DNA of 64,000 nucleotides, from NCBI RefSeq assembly GCF_002949795.1, contig NZ_CP026692.1, positions 3,580,545-3,644,544 on the forward strand, in the 5' to 3' direction. Source of the stretch: Nostoc sp. 'Lobaria pulmonaria (5183) cyanobiont' (GTDB lineage: Bacteria > Cyanobacteriota > Cyanobacteriia > Cyanobacteriales > Nostocaceae). Below the pieces are notes generated by a model, which ran no database searches, was not told the DNA's origin, and saw only the letters and a list, made by a program, of their open reading frames with translations. The translations under genes were made by a program, and so were the position numbers. Each line of letters begins with the position of its first letter. Within the stretch, counting starts at the first letter, position 1. Positions 25,933 to 34,878 of the stretch are shown piece after piece.

Positions 25933-26535
25933 TTACCAGGGTGTAACGATGCCATAGATAATTTGAATATTTTGCTTCATACCAAGGTCAGTAACAGCGA
26001 CAAGATATTGTAACAAGGCATCAACATCCTTAATAGCTTTAGCGGTAAGCCGAACTTTTCCAGTTGGTGTTTGTGTCCAAGAAAATGCGGGAATTGGAAA
26101 ACCATGAGCAAAACTGTGTCTGACTTGCAGAATATCGTTTAGCATCTGTCGAGTGGCGAGTGCATTCATGCTTCTTTTTGACCAAACCCAATCATTGATA
26201 GGGTCATAGCCAGTATATTGAAATAAAAGGTTACGCGAATTATCTGCATTTGGTGTATTAAATTGTTTAAGCGATCGCTCTGCTGCATTTTTAGCAATAG
26301 AATGGACAGCATGAAACTGAGGATCTAAAGGATTTGCAGTTACATCAAAAAAGTTGCGAACTAGTTCCTCAATATAAGCTTCCCATCCAGCAACAAACGT
26401 TGCTAAAGCAGAGTGGTAATAGACTTGAGTTTGGCTATTTAATATTGGGCGCAAGCGAGGATCTGTCGCTGTATCACGTAGGACACGAGCCTTGTGAGCC
26501 GCTTTATCGTACCTTAATGCTGCTGGTGATGGCAC
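25933..26535 (-). CDS. HEPN-domain protein (RiboL-PSP/MAE_28990-like), putative RNase
   Basis: A 200-aa helical protein. It carries the HEPN motif R-x4-H as Arg139-His-Ser-Phe-Ala-His144 (QVRHSFAHG), and upstream a YYHSALATFVAGWEAYIEEL segment typical of HEPN proteins related to the RiboL-PSP and MAE_28990 groups. HEPN proteins with an intact motif are metal-independent RNases that act as toxins in toxin-antitoxin or abortive infection systems; the motif is intact here. The start lies 10 bp past the stop of the ParA-like gene, so the two are surely co-transcribed. No MNT-type antitoxin is next to it, so the ATPase is the likely partner. Confidence 0.8.
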   Translation of the reverse strand: MPSPAALRYDKAAHKARVLRDTATDPRLRPILNSQTQVYYHSALATFVAGWEAYIEELVRNFFDVTANPLDPQFHAVHSIAKNAAERSLKQFNTPNADNSRNLLFQYTGYDPINDWVWSKRSMNALATRQMLNDILQVRHSFAHGFPIPAFSWTQTPTGKVRLTAKAIKDVDALLQYLVAVTDLGMKQNIQIIYGIVTPW

Positions 26536-26545
26536 GGCGATGCTC

Positions 26546-27580
26546 TTAGAGACAATTCACAAACTCTTCAAGTGCATCTCGATACCTCTGTAATGGCTCT
26601 GGATTTAATTGCACTCGCTCCTCGCCAATTTTTTTGGGGCCTGGTTTGAGCTTATGTAAAGGGGTGCCAGTTGTTGCCGCAACTACACAAGCACTATGAT
26701 AATCGGGAATTTCAATGAAACTGTTACTTGGTAAGTCTTTAGGACTAGCAAAAATATGACGATTCTTCTGATGTATATCATCCATAGTTTTCTTAATGAT
26801 TTTGTTGACAGCTATAAATGCAGAAGCGGCTTTACCTTCATACATTGTGACTCGATTACTCACAAACGTATGTAATTTTGGCACGGATACGCCTTCTTCT
26901 TTTGCACGTTTAGCAAAGCTAATTCGTGCATATGATGCAGTATTGGGATCGCTAATACCATATAGAAGTGCAACCACATTCTCAATTGCACGACGCGAAC
27001 TATCGTCCGCAGTAAATGGGACAACTACGCCCTCTGCTGCAACTAGACCAAGCTGTGTGTATACAGCAAAACTAGGGTTACAATCAATTAAGAATAAAGT
27101 ATCTCGCTCACCACTATATGTACGTAAAGCAAATGTTAAATCTCGCACCCAACTAAGCACCTGTTTCCAAGCATCAATTGGTATGGACAGTTGAGAAGTT
27201 TGCCTAATTGCTTCAGAAATTATTTCGAGAAGATTATCCCCACATATTAGCCTCAGATTTTCTGGTATTTGTGGGTTAAATTCTCTTGGCTCACACACAT
27301 AAGGAGATACATCAGTAATCATTCGGAAGGGGGAGTTAAGACGTGCTTCTAAATAACCAGCTACCGTGGCACGCGGTGTTTTACTGCTCAAAGAATGTAG
27401 TGCCTTAGGACTATTGAGATATCCCCCTAGTATGGTTTCTGAGACATTAGCTTGGGGACACAGGTCAATTACATAAACATCTGTATCGGGGTGACGGTGA
27501 GCATATTCAGCAGCAGCCACAAAGCAAAGAAAGCTCTTTCCCACGCCGCCTTTGTTGTTCCAAAAAGCATACGAACTCAT
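26546..27580 (-). CDS. ParA/MinD-family P-loop ATPase paired with a HEPN gene
   Basis: A 344-aa protein with the deviant Walker A motif NNKGGVGKSF (8-17), a Walker A' segment VYVIDLCPQAN (35-45) and a Walker B-like LFLIDCNPSF (about 160-170). It is larger than plain ParA and has additional basic C-terminal sequence (KPGPKKIGEERVQ). No parB or plasmid replication gene is near, so chromosome or plasmid partitioning is unlikely. The only partner is the HEPN gene. ParA-type ATPases can act as switches, so it may gate the nuclease; that is inference. A 27-bp palindrome lies 79 bp upstream of its ATG. Confidence 0.85.
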   Translation of the reverse strand: MSSYAFWNNKGGVGKSFLCFVAAAEYAHRHPDTDVYVIDLCPQANVSETILGGYLNSPKALHSLSSKTPRATVAGYLEARLNSPFRMITDVSPYVCEPREFNPQIPENLRLICGDNLLEIISEAIRQTSQLSIPIDAWKQVLSWVRDLTFALRTYSGERDTLFLIDCNPSFAVYTQLGLVAAEGVVVPFTADDSSRRAIENVVALLYGISDPNTASYARISFAKRAKEEGVSVPKLHTFVSNRVTMYEGKAASAFIAVNKIIKKTMDDIHQKNRHIFASPKDLPSNSFIEIPDYHSACVVAATTGTPLHKLKPGPKKIGEERVQLNPEPLQRYRDALEEFVNCL

Positions 27581-27658
27581 TTTTTATATTCCTTGTTGAG
27601 GTAAAACAGTCCCTGCGTGTATTGGCAATGCTATGAAACTCTTACCCCCTATTGTCGC

Positions 27659-27685
27659 AAAATACAGTTTACTAAACTGTATTTT
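27659..27685. promoter_or_regulatory. Perfect palindrome upstream of the ParA-HEPN pair
   Basis: AAAATACAGTTT, three-base spacer ACT, AAACTGTATTTT. No plus-strand gene ends upstream of it, so an operator, for example for autoregulation of the minus-strand pair, is as likely as a terminator. Confidence 0.5.
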
Positions 27686-27907
27686 ATTTTGACTCCTGCA
27701 TCATAGCGATCGCTCCCTCAAGTGCATTACTTATAAGATATTTCTTCTTCTCCTGACTTTTATCTAGGCGTAGAAGCTAAAGTCCAAGTGCAGTGAGGAA
27801 ACCCCTACTGCATAACTGCCAACTGTGGCTTTCACTCATTTGTTAGACTGAACACACCAGGATTTTTCAGTCAAATCTCTGAACTACGCCAGCAGACGAG
27901 GCTACCC

Positions 27908-29380
27908 ATGCTTACAAGTACGCTACTTCTCTCGAATCAACTTCCCACTCTCCAATATTCCTCCACACCAGAGCGTTTCGATGAAACCTGGGAAGCCCCC
28001 CTGGCTACCCTTCTTGGACTAGGACGCGCCGCTGGTGCTGACTTCATCGAATTATTTTTAGAGCGTCGCAACTATATTAGTTCTCTTGCAGAAGATGACG
28101 CTATCACGAGTATTTCACCCAGTCTGTCTACAGGCGCGGGAGTCAGGGTATTTCGCGGTAAAGCTGACTGCTACGTTAGCACCAATGACCTTTCGTTTTC
28201 CGGTTTGAAAGCAGCCTTAGAAAAAGGTCTTTCTATCTTGGGATTACAACTACCCACTGCTAAGGCTTTCATCCCAGAAATCAACCTAGAATTACTCAGG
28301 GATTACGCCACCAAAAGAGGTAAAGATGCATGGCTACCTGTGTGTAGCTCCATCCGAGAAATGGGAGAAATCCTCCTAGATGGTACAGCCCACCTGAAGC
28401 AAAAAGCTAGCCACGTCCAATCGCGCCGTGCTACCTATTTCCGGGATTGGCAAGAAGTTTTAATCGCCGCCAGTGACGGGACTTTTGCCCGTGATATTCG
28501 CCTCACGCAATCAGTAGGATTTAACCTGTTGTGTGCTGATGGTGCTAATCGTACCTCAATTGGCGATCGCGCGGGTAATACTAGCGATGCCAACTTCTTG
28601 AGAACTTGGGATTCTCAACAAGCCGCCGAGAAAATAGCAGAATCGGCTGGAAAAATGCTCTACGCAGATTACGTGGAATCAGGTACTTATCCCATCATTA
28701 TGGCCAATCACTTTGGCGGCGTAATCTTCCACGAAGCCTGCGGACACCTGCTAGAAACCACTCAAATAGAACGCAATACCACTCCCTTTGCTGACAAAAA
28801 AGGCGAAAAAATTGCCCACGAAAGTTTGACGGCCTGGGATGAAGGGCGTTCTGAAAATGCCTTCGGAACAATTGACATGGATGACGAAGGTATGCCTGCT
28901 CAAAGAACCCTCTTAATTGAAAAAGGCGTTTTGAAAAACTTCTTAGCAGATAGAACAGGTTCTGCACGCACCGGACACCCCAGAACTGGAAGTGGACGCC
29001 GCCAAAATTATACCTATGCCGCTGCTAGCCGGATGCGTAATACTTATATTGATTCTGGCGAATATAGCAATGATGAATTATTTGCCTCTGTTGATAAAGG
29101 TATTTACTGTAAAAAGATGGGTGGTGGTAGCGTTGGTGCTACAGGTCAATTTAACTTTAGTGTTGATGAAGCCTATTTGATTGAAAATGGCAAAATCACC
29201 AAACCGCTAAAGGGAGCAATTCTCATCGGTGAAGCCAAGGAAATTATGAATAAAATTTCCATGTGTTCTCAAGATTTGGAGATTGCACCAGGTTTTTGTG
29301 GCTCAGTCAGTGGCAGTATTTACACCACAGTCGGACAACCTCATATCAAGGTTGATTCTATTACCGTCGGTGGACGATAA
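27908..29380 (+). CDS. tldD: Metalloprotease TldD
   Basis: A 490-aa protein. The active site is HEACGH at 275-280 (HExxxH), the zinc-binding motif of TldD, within [16 protein letters not shown]. Conserved downstream parts include [11 protein letters not shown] and GSGRRQNY. TldD and TldE form a heterodimer that degrades unfolded or small peptides and matures some ribosomal peptides (microcin B17). In cyanobacteria they are housekeeping genes of uncertain substrate. The tldE gene follows, but with a foreign small gene between them. The start ATG is preceded by a weak ribosome site. Confidence 0.96.
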   Translation: MLTSTLLLSNQLPTLQYSSTPERFDETWEAPLATLLGLGRAAGADFIELFLERRNYISSLAEDDAITSISPSLSTGAGVRVFRGKADCYVSTNDLSFSGLKAALEKGLSILGLQLPTAKAFIPEINLELLRDYATKRGKDAWLPVCSSIREMGEILLDGTAHLKQKASHVQSRRATYFRDWQEVLIAASDGTFARDIRLTQSVGFNLLCADGANRTSIGDRAGNTSDANFLRTWDSQQAAEKIAESAGKMLYADYVESGTYPIIMANHFGGVIFHEACGHLLETTQIERNTTPFADKKGEKIAHESLTAWDEGRSENAFGTIDMDDEGMPAQRTLLIEKGVLKNFLADRTGSARTGHPRTGSGRRQNYTYAAASRMRNTYIDSGEYSNDELFASVDKGIYCKKMGGGSVGATGQFNFSVDEAYLIENGKITKPLKGAILIGEAKEIMNKISMCSQDLEIAPGFCGSVSGSIYTTVGQPHIKVDSITVGGR

Positions 29381-29383
29381 TAA

Positions 29384-29847
29384 TTTTAGATTTTAGATTT
29401 TGGATTTTGGATTGTGAATGAGCAGGAGTTTAAGGCTAGAACAAAGCAGCTGGCATTACGAGTCATTCGTCTAGTTGAGCAACTGCCACAAACTAGAATT
29501 TCTGATGTCATCAGCAAACAGTTATTACGTTCCGCAACTTCAGTTGGTGCTAATTATCGAGCAGCCTGTAGAGCTAAATCAAAAGCTGATTTAATTGCCA
29601 AACTCAGTATCGTGGAAGAAGAAGCTGATGAAACGCTTTACTGGTTAGAGCTTGTTATTGAATCTGGATTAATGACAGCAGAAAAACTAAAAAGCCTAAT
29701 GCAAGAAGCTAACGAAATTCTAGCTATGACTGTTGCATCAATAGAAACACTACGAGAAAAATATAAGTCATAACATCCAAAATCCAAACTCTAATATCAA
29801 AAATGGAATCGTTTCCAATCCAAAATCTAAAATCCAAAATCTAAAAA
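29384..29847. mobile_element. IVP-type ORF flanked by inverted heptamer repeats
   Basis: Left flank 29384-29413 is built from TTTTAGATT and TTTTGGATT units. Right flank 29775-29847 holds the complementary AATCCAAAATC and AATCTAAAATC units. Between them sits one small ORF of the four-helix-bundle family. The arrangement (inverted repeat, ORF, inverted repeat) and its place inside the tldD-tldE pair suggest an insertion. Exact ends and target-site duplication cannot be fixed by eye. Confidence 0.55.
29414..29773 (+). CDS. Four-helix-bundle protein, 23S rRNA intervening-sequence (IVP) family
   Basis: A 119-aa helical protein from a GTG start (MNEQEFKARTKQLALRVIRLV). The family marks are visible: LLRSATSVGANYRAACRAKS (about 38-56), then KLSIVEEEADETLYWLELV. 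This is the S23/IVP family, first found in intervening sequences of bacterial 23S rRNA and structurally related to the Avd protein of diversity-generating retroelements. Its function is unknown. It sits between tldD and tldE, flanked on both sides by inverted heptamer repeats, and does not belong to their pathway. No reverse transcriptase is near. Confidence 0.88.
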   Translation: MNEQEFKARTKQLALRVIRLVEQLPQTRISDVISKQLLRSATSVGANYRAACRAKSKADLIAKLSIVEEEADETLYWLELVIESGLMTAEKLKSLMQEANEILAMTVASIETLREKYKS

Positions 29848-29853
29848 TTGACT

Positions 29854-31194
29854 ATGCCGAATATCAATGAAATTGCAAATTCTGCCAAGGACAATGCTGA
29901 TAAGCTTGGCATCAAGAAATTCGACATTTATGGTTCAACAGTTGATGACACTAGCGTGCAAGTAGACCAAGGTGAGCCAAAACAGGTCAAAGCTTCAAAT
30001 CGCTCTGGTGTTACTGTTCGTGTCTGGAATGAAGAGAATACAATGGGTGTCACCAGCACCACAGATGTAGACCCCAAGGGACTGGAATTAGCTTTGAAAA
30101 CTGCCTACGAAGCTAGTTTCTTTGGTGTTAAAGAAAATGTTCCTGATTTTAGTCCAGAGGCTACTACTCCGATTTCAAGTAAACCTCAGGCTAAAACATC
30201 CCAAGCACCTGTTGCTGAACTTATAGAAAAATTGTTGGTAGCTGAAAAAGAATTACTAGCGGCCCATCCAGCAATTAAAGGTGTACCTTATAATGGTTTG
30301 TCACAAAGAGATATTGACAGATTTTATCTCAATAGCGACGGCGCAGTGAGAACTGAATCTCACTCTTTGTCATCAGTTTATCTGTACAGCAAAACTGAGG
30401 AAGATGGCAAAAAACCGCGCAGTGCAGGCGCTTTTAGAATCAACCAAAATTTAGATAATCTAGATATTAATGGTTGCATCAAAGAAACTGCCGATAAAAC
30501 TATCAGTCACTTGAATTATGAAAAAATCAAAACTGGTAAATATCGAGTTGTTTTCTCTGCGGAAGCTTTCTTAAGTCTGTTGGGCGCTTTTTCTAACTTG
30601 TTCAATGCCCAAAGTATTTTAGACAATCAAAGTCTATCTACTCCTGATGATTTAGGTAAGCAAATAGCTTCTCCTCTGCTTTCGGTTGTTGATGATGCAC
30701 TGCACCCAGCTAACGTTGGTGCGGAAAGTTTTGATGGCGAAGGAACTCCCACTCGTCAGATTTCGCTAATTGAAAATGGCGTTTTAACAAGCTTTCTCCA
30801 CAGTGCAGGCACTGCTAAAAGGTTAAATGCCCAGCCAACTGGTAATGCTAGTATTGGCGCAAAAGTCAGCGTTAGTCCCAATTTTTATCACGTATTTTCA
30901 ACAGCAACTCCTGAGCAAGAGTTGAGCTTAGAAACTGCTGAAAATGTGATTTTTATCGATGATTTACAAGCTCTCCATGCTGGAGTTAAATCCTTGCAAG
31001 GTTCCTTTTCTTTGCCGTTTGATGGTTGGCTAGTTAATAAGGGAGTAAGGACGAGTATTGAGTCCGCAACTGTTGCTGGCGATTTCTTGGAACTTTTGAA
31101 GTCAATTATTTATGTAGAAAAAGAGCCAGAGTTAACGCCAGGTGGGGTTTGCCCGAAAATCTGGGTTAATGAACTATCGATTACCGGCGAATAA
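29854..31194 (+). CDS. tldE: TldE/PmbA, partner of TldD
   Basis: A 446-aa protein, TldD-related but without the HExxxH zinc motif, as expected of the TldE/PmbA subunit. Conserved family stretches include DDTSVQVDQGEPKQVKASN near the start and EGTPTRQISLIENGVLTSFL in the C-terminal half. The frame also opens at a TTG six bases earlier; the ATG is preferred. It depends on TldD for activity. The distance from tldD (about 470 bp) is filled by the IVP-type insertion, so transcription may now differ from the original two-gene arrangement. Confidence 0.95.
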   Translation: MPNINEIANSAKDNADKLGIKKFDIYGSTVDDTSVQVDQGEPKQVKASNRSGVTVRVWNEENTMGVTSTTDVDPKGLELALKTAYEASFFGVKENVPDFSPEATTPISSKPQAKTSQAPVAELIEKLLVAEKELLAAHPAIKGVPYNGLSQRDIDRFYLNSDGAVRTESHSLSSVYLYSKTEEDGKKPRSAGAFRINQNLDNLDINGCIKETADKTISHLNYEKIKTGKYRVVFSAEAFLSLLGAFSNLFNAQSILDNQSLSTPDDLGKQIASPLLSVVDDALHPANVGAESFDGEGTPTRQISLIENGVLTSFLHSAGTAKRLNAQPTGNASIGAKVSVSPNFYHVFSTATPEQELSLETAENVIFIDDLQALHAGVKSLQGSFSLPFDGWLVNKGVRTSIESATVAGDFLELLKSIIYVEKEPELTPGGVCPKIWVNELSITGE

Positions 31195-31202
31195 AACTTA
31201 GG

Positions 31203-31240
31203 AAGTGTAGAGTTAAGAGTTTAACTCTTAACTCTTAACT
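31203..31240. repeat. AACTCTT/AAGAGTT repeat forming a hairpin
   Basis: GTTAAGAG and TTTAACTCTTAACTCTTAAC give an inverted heptamer repeat about 10 bp after the tldE stop. It may serve as terminator between tldE and the convergent pentapeptide gene. Confidence 0.6.
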
Positions 31241-31259
31241 TGGAAATCATGACTCACCA

Positions 31260-31700
31260 TTAGTATTCACCACCAATGCTAATGGCAGTATTAAATACAT
31301 CAGCACCGCTTAAATCAACACCAGCTAAAACAGCGCCATCTACGTCACTATTATATAAACGGGAATTACTCAAATTCACGTTGGTGAGATTGGCATTATT
31401 TAACATCGTATCGCTAACAAATGCTTGTGTGAGATTAGCAGACTTTAAATTAGCTCCAGTTAAATCTGCACCTTCTAAGTTAGCACCTTCGAGATTAGCT
31501 CCTTTTAAATTTGCATTTCTTAAGTCAACACCGATTAGATGAGCGCCTTTAAGGTTAGCTCCTGCTAGATTGCATCCGGAACATTCTCTAGTTTCTAACA
31601 AGCGGCGGACAGGGGCGGAATTTTCTGCTTTGACGGGAATGGGAGCAGCTAAGGATAGCGTGCTGAGTAAGGCTGCTGCCGTCAAAAAAATTCGTTTCAT
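31260..31700 (-). CDS. Secreted pentapeptide-repeat protein
   Basis: A 146-aa protein with a Sec signal peptide (about 1-25, ending PVKA). The mature part starts with RRLLETRECSGCNLAGANL, a Cys pair typical of one exported cyanobacterial pentapeptide group, followed by A(N/D)LxX repeats to about residue 135. It is expected to fold as a beta-helix in the periplasm or thylakoid lumen. It converges with tldE. Function unknown. Confidence 0.9.
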   Translation of the reverse strand: MKRIFLTAAALLSTLSLAAPIPVKAENSAPVRRLLETRECSGCNLAGANLKGAHLIGVDLRNANLKGANLEGANLEGADLTGANLKSANLTQAFVSDTMLNNANLTNVNLSNSRLYNSDVDGAVLAGVDLSGADVFNTAISIGGEY

Positions 31701-31872
31701 AATTTACCTCGGACACTTCTAGAAGTCATTAAATTCTGAACTTCTACGATACCAGTGTGCCAAGATTACAGAATTCTGTCCTCATGCGATCGGAGGAATA
31801 TATAAGTTCCATAAGACTAGGTATTCTTCCATTAGGTAGTCCGATGGGAGGAAATTTCCAACTGAAATTATA

Positions 31873-32907
31873 TTAAACCTTGCCGCTACCTAATAGGTAC
31901 AAGAGTGCCATCCGAACAGCAACACCGCTGGTAACTTGTGATTGAATCAGACTAAATTCTGGGTCATCCATCAATTCAGAACTAATTTCAACACCACGGT
32001 TGACTGGGCCTGGATGCAAAACTTTGACATTAGGTTTACAAAGTTGCAGTTTTGTGCGTGTAATGCCAAACAGTTGGTGATATTCTCGCAAACTTGGCAA
32101 TAAATGAGCCGTCATCCGTTCCTTTTGCAGGCGCAAAGTCATGACAAAATCGGCATTCTGCAAAGCTGGTTCTAGCTGCCAATGTAAAAAAAGTTGGGGA
32201 TTGGGGGAATAACTCCTGACTTCTGACTCCTGACTCCTACCTTCTACTTCCTCCGAGATAAACTCAGCAAAGAATTTAGGTAAAAGGGTTGGTGGTGCTG
32301 CCAGATGCACTTCGGCACCACTGGCAATTAAACTCCAAATATTCGATCGCGCCACACGAGAATGGAGAATATCTCCAACAATGGCAATCTTTTTCCCCTT
32401 TAAAAGTTCCAGTCGGGGACGATGTGGGTCAATTAGAGTAGTTATGGTAAATAAATCTAGCAGTGCTTGGGAAGGATGCTGGTGTTGACCATCACCAGCA
32501 TTGAGGACGCTAACTCGTACACCTAGACGATCCATTTCAGCCGCGATCGCATTTGGTACTCCTGCCTCTCGATGGCGGACTACCATAATATCAGTTCCCA
32601 TAGCCAAATAGGTTTTCGCCGTGTCGAGAATTGTTTCTCCCTTAGTCATAGAAGATGTGGCGGCGGCGAAGTTCAGCGTATCCGCACTTAAACGTTTGGC
32701 TGCGAGTTCAAAACTGCTGCGAGTCCGGGTAGACGATTCAAAAAATAAATTCGCCACTACCTGTCCCTGCAAAGTTGGCACTTTCTTTGTCCGCCGTGAT
32801 AGCACCTCTTGAAAACTGGCAGCAGTTTGCAAAACTGTATCGTATTCAGTAGTAGTAAAGTCAGCCAGTGAAAGAATATGATGACGATTCCAGGTAGTAG
32901 TAGGCAT
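31873..32907 (-). CDS. pyrB: Aspartate carbamoyltransferase, catalytic subunit, with internal repeat insertion
   Basis: A 344-aa enzyme that joins carbamoyl phosphate and aspartate, the committed step of pyrimidine synthesis. The carbamoyl-phosphate site [13 protein letters not shown] (about 51-63) and the [10 protein letters not shown] region (about 296-305) are intact. Between FAEFISEE and [10 protein letters not shown] (about residues 222-242) there is a roughly 20-residue stretch ([16 protein letters not shown]) with no counterpart in other family members I know. Its DNA is heptamer repeat. It is in frame, at a surface loop by position, so the enzyme may tolerate it. No pyrI gene is adjacent. 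Confidence 0.94.
   Translation of the reverse strand: MPTTTWNRHHILSLADFTTTEYDTVLQTAASFQEVLSRRTKKVPTLQGQVVANLFFESSTRTRSSFELAAKRLSADTLNFAAATSSMTKGETILDTAKTYLAMGTDIMVVRHREAGVPNAIAAEMDRLGVRVSVLNAGDGQHQHPSQALLDLFTITTLIDPHRPRLELLKGKKIAIVGDILHSRVARSNIWSLIASGAEVHLAAPPTLLPKFFAEFISEEVEGRSQESEVRSYSPNPQLFLHWQLEPALQNADFVMTLRLQKERMTAHLLPSLREYHQLFGITRTKLQLCKPNVKVLHPGPVNRGVEISSELMDDPEFSLIQSQVTSGVAVRMALLYLLGSGKV
32194..32253. repeat. Heptamer repeats inside pyrB
   Basis: On the coding (minus) strand the units are GTCAGGA, GTCAGAA, GTCAGGA and then CCCCAAT, CCCCAA. The same families fill several spacers in the window. About 60 bp, keeping the frame. Confidence 0.8.
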
Positions 32908-32920
32908 AGAATTTGGGGAG

Positions 32921-33016
32921 TAGGGACAAGGGGAGCAGGGGAGCAGTGGAGAAATTGTAGCAAGTCTTTCCCTTCTGCCTCATATCCAATGCCCAATACC
33001 CAATGCCCAATGCCCC
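32921..33016. repeat. Heptamer repeats in the pyrB-mgtE spacer
   Basis: AGGGGAGCAGGGGAGCAG units, then CCCAATA and CCCAATG units (GCCCAATACCCAATGCCCAA). It fills most of the gap between mgtE and pyrB. Confidence 0.8.
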
Positions 33017-33024
33017 ATTCCCTT

Positions 33025-34377
33025 TCATGTTGGTAAATGGAAAACGTTTAAAGCTAGAGAAATTAGGCTGAGGAACGTTAAAAACCCAATTGTATCTAGC
33101 ATTGTAGTCACTAACGGACCACTAACCAAAGCAGGGTCAAGCTTCAGCCGTGTCAAACCCATTGGCAGTAAAGTGCCGAGTGTGACAGCCACAATTGTAT
33201 TAGTTGCCATTACCATTCCGGCAATTAAAGCCACCCATCGTTCTTGGGGTCGCGCCCAAATTAAGGAAAGCAGGATCATCGTTGTGGCTAAAGCTAAGGC
33301 TGTACCTAAACCAGCTAGAAGTTCCTTGCGAAGAATTTTTAAGGTATCTTTGGGTGTTACCTCTCCTACTCCCAAGCCGCGGATTGTCACCGTTAATGAT
33401 TGAATACCGACAGTACCACCAGTGTTAGAAAAAATCGGCATGATTACTGCTAGAACTGGCACTGCGGCAATTATAGATTGAAAAGGCGCGATCGCACTGG
33501 CTGCACCAATATATAGTGCCATGATCCCCAACAGCCAAGGTAAGCGGTTGCGGATGGTGAGTAAGGGAGAGGATAAAGCTGCTTCATCACCACTCACACC
33601 TGCCAGTTTTTGGATATCTTCTGTGGCTTCCTCTTCCAAAATATCCATAACATCATCAATGGTGACAATGCCCACCAATCGGTCTTCTCGATCGACGACG
33701 GGGATCGCGATTAAGTCATAGCGCTGCATAATTCGCGCCACTTCTTCTTGAGGAGTTTCAGTTCTAACTTTGATGACGCGATCGCTAGAAATATCCTTGA
33801 TGAAAACATCGGGAAAGGTAAACAGCAATTGACGTAGTGAAACTACTCTCACTAGTGTGCGGTTGTCATCTGTGACGTATGCATAGTAAATCGATTCCTT
33901 GTCTTCGTCCTGACGGCGGATTTTGCTCAAGGCTTCGCCTACAGTCAATCCTTGCCGTAACCGGACATATTCGGTTGTCATCACCCGCCCAGCAGTACCT
34001 TCTGGATAGCCGAGAATCGTTGCTGTTGCTTGCCTTTGTTCTGGACTCAGTTCTTGTAATAGCCGTTTGATTACCCCAGCAGGTAGTTCATCAAATAATT
34101 CTGCCCGTTCGTCGGGACTCATCTCTTCTACAAGGTGCACCACCTGGACATCATGTAGGGAATTAATTAGTTCTTCTTGTACCTGTGTCGGCAGATATTC
34201 AAATACATCAATTGCCTGACCTTTGTTGAGTAAACGGAATGCGATCGCCCGTTGTTGTTCAGGCAATTGTGTAATGTATTCTCCCACATCCACAGGTTGC
34301 AAGCGATTTAAATCCCATTTCAACTGGTTTAAATCGGTAGTATCACTCAACAAATCACGAATATCTTCTGTGAGCAT
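33025..34377 (-). CDS. mgtE: Magnesium transporter MgtE
   Basis: A 450-aa protein from the ATG at 34377, which has AAGGAG nine bases upstream; the frame opens further upstream but without a ribosome site. In order: the MgtE N-terminal helical domain (about 20-120), two CBS domains (about 125-245; VVDREDRLVGIVTIDDVMDI), a plug helix and five membrane spans (about 275-448). It forms a dimeric Mg2+ channel gated by Mg2+ binding to the cytosolic domains. The usual FxNTGGxxGxQ motif is present as IFSNTGGTVGIQS. Intact. Confidence 0.96.
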   Translation of the reverse strand: MLTEDIRDLLSDTTDLNQLKWDLNRLQPVDVGEYITQLPEQQRAIAFRLLNKGQAIDVFEYLPTQVQEELINSLHDVQVVHLVEEMSPDERAELFDELPAGVIKRLLQELSPEQRQATATILGYPEGTAGRVMTTEYVRLRQGLTVGEALSKIRRQDEDKESIYYAYVTDDNRTLVRVVSLRQLLFTFPDVFIKDISSDRVIKVRTETPQEEVARIMQRYDLIAIPVVDREDRLVGIVTIDDVMDILEEEATEDIQKLAGVSGDEAALSSPLLTIRNRLPWLLGIMALYIGAASAIAPFQSIIAAVPVLAVIMPIFSNTGGTVGIQSLTVTIRGLGVGEVTPKDTLKILRKELLAGLGTALALATTMILLSLIWARPQERWVALIAGMVMATNTIVAVTLGTLLPMGLTRLKLDPALVSGPLVTTMLDTIGFLTFLSLISLALNVFHLPT

Positions 34378-34606
34378 AATATATATCTCCTTAGTCTCTC
34401 CCGCGCTGGGAGACTTCCTCGCCACAGCTCAGAGGAGGTTGATACTGCCATCTTGTGGACTATGGTCCATAAAATTTCAACAATTCAATATCGATAGCTA
34501 AATCAAAGCATTGCTAGTCATCATCCTAACCCGGAATAGCGCAGTCCGGTAGATACTGAGAATTTTTTAGATTTTTAGTAGCTTTATGTACATTTTTTAG
34601 CTATAT

Positions 34607-34717
34607 CTAATTTTCTGCGAGAGCTTGATCGTCTTTTTCATCAACGAAAAAACCAGTTTCTCCATCTGAAATAGCATCAGGGTATTTAGTAAATATCTTA
34701 GGGTGTAATAAATCAAA
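34607..34717 (-). pseudogene. C-terminal remnant of a GT4-type glycosyltransferase
   Basis: A 36-codon minus-strand frame bounded by stops, without a start. It reads KYPDAISDGETGFFVDEKDD and then QALAEN before a stop. This matches the donor-binding motif of family 4 glycosyltransferases (PEAI.DG.TGFLV...D..ALA). The rest of the gene is gone. It lies in the 500-bp gap beyond the end of the helicase operon. Confidence 0.55.
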
Positions 34718-34878
34718 CTAGGATATTTATTATGTAAACAAACTAATTAATTTTTTATGACTTACGCATTGATAGAGAAGCCAAAATAGCAACTATGCTT
34801 TTCAAGGCTTCTAGCTAGATTTTTGCTAGCCTGGAGTATTACTACATCTATACAAGTAGTATTTGGTATCAAGCAACT

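Noticed and set aside
26546..27580. Plasmid partition locus
   Set aside because: A ParA-like gene alone, without parB, centromere repeats or replication genes.
29414..29773. Diversity-generating retroelement (Avd-like protein)
   Set aside because: No reverse transcriptase, template or variable repeat is near. The protein fits the IVP family.
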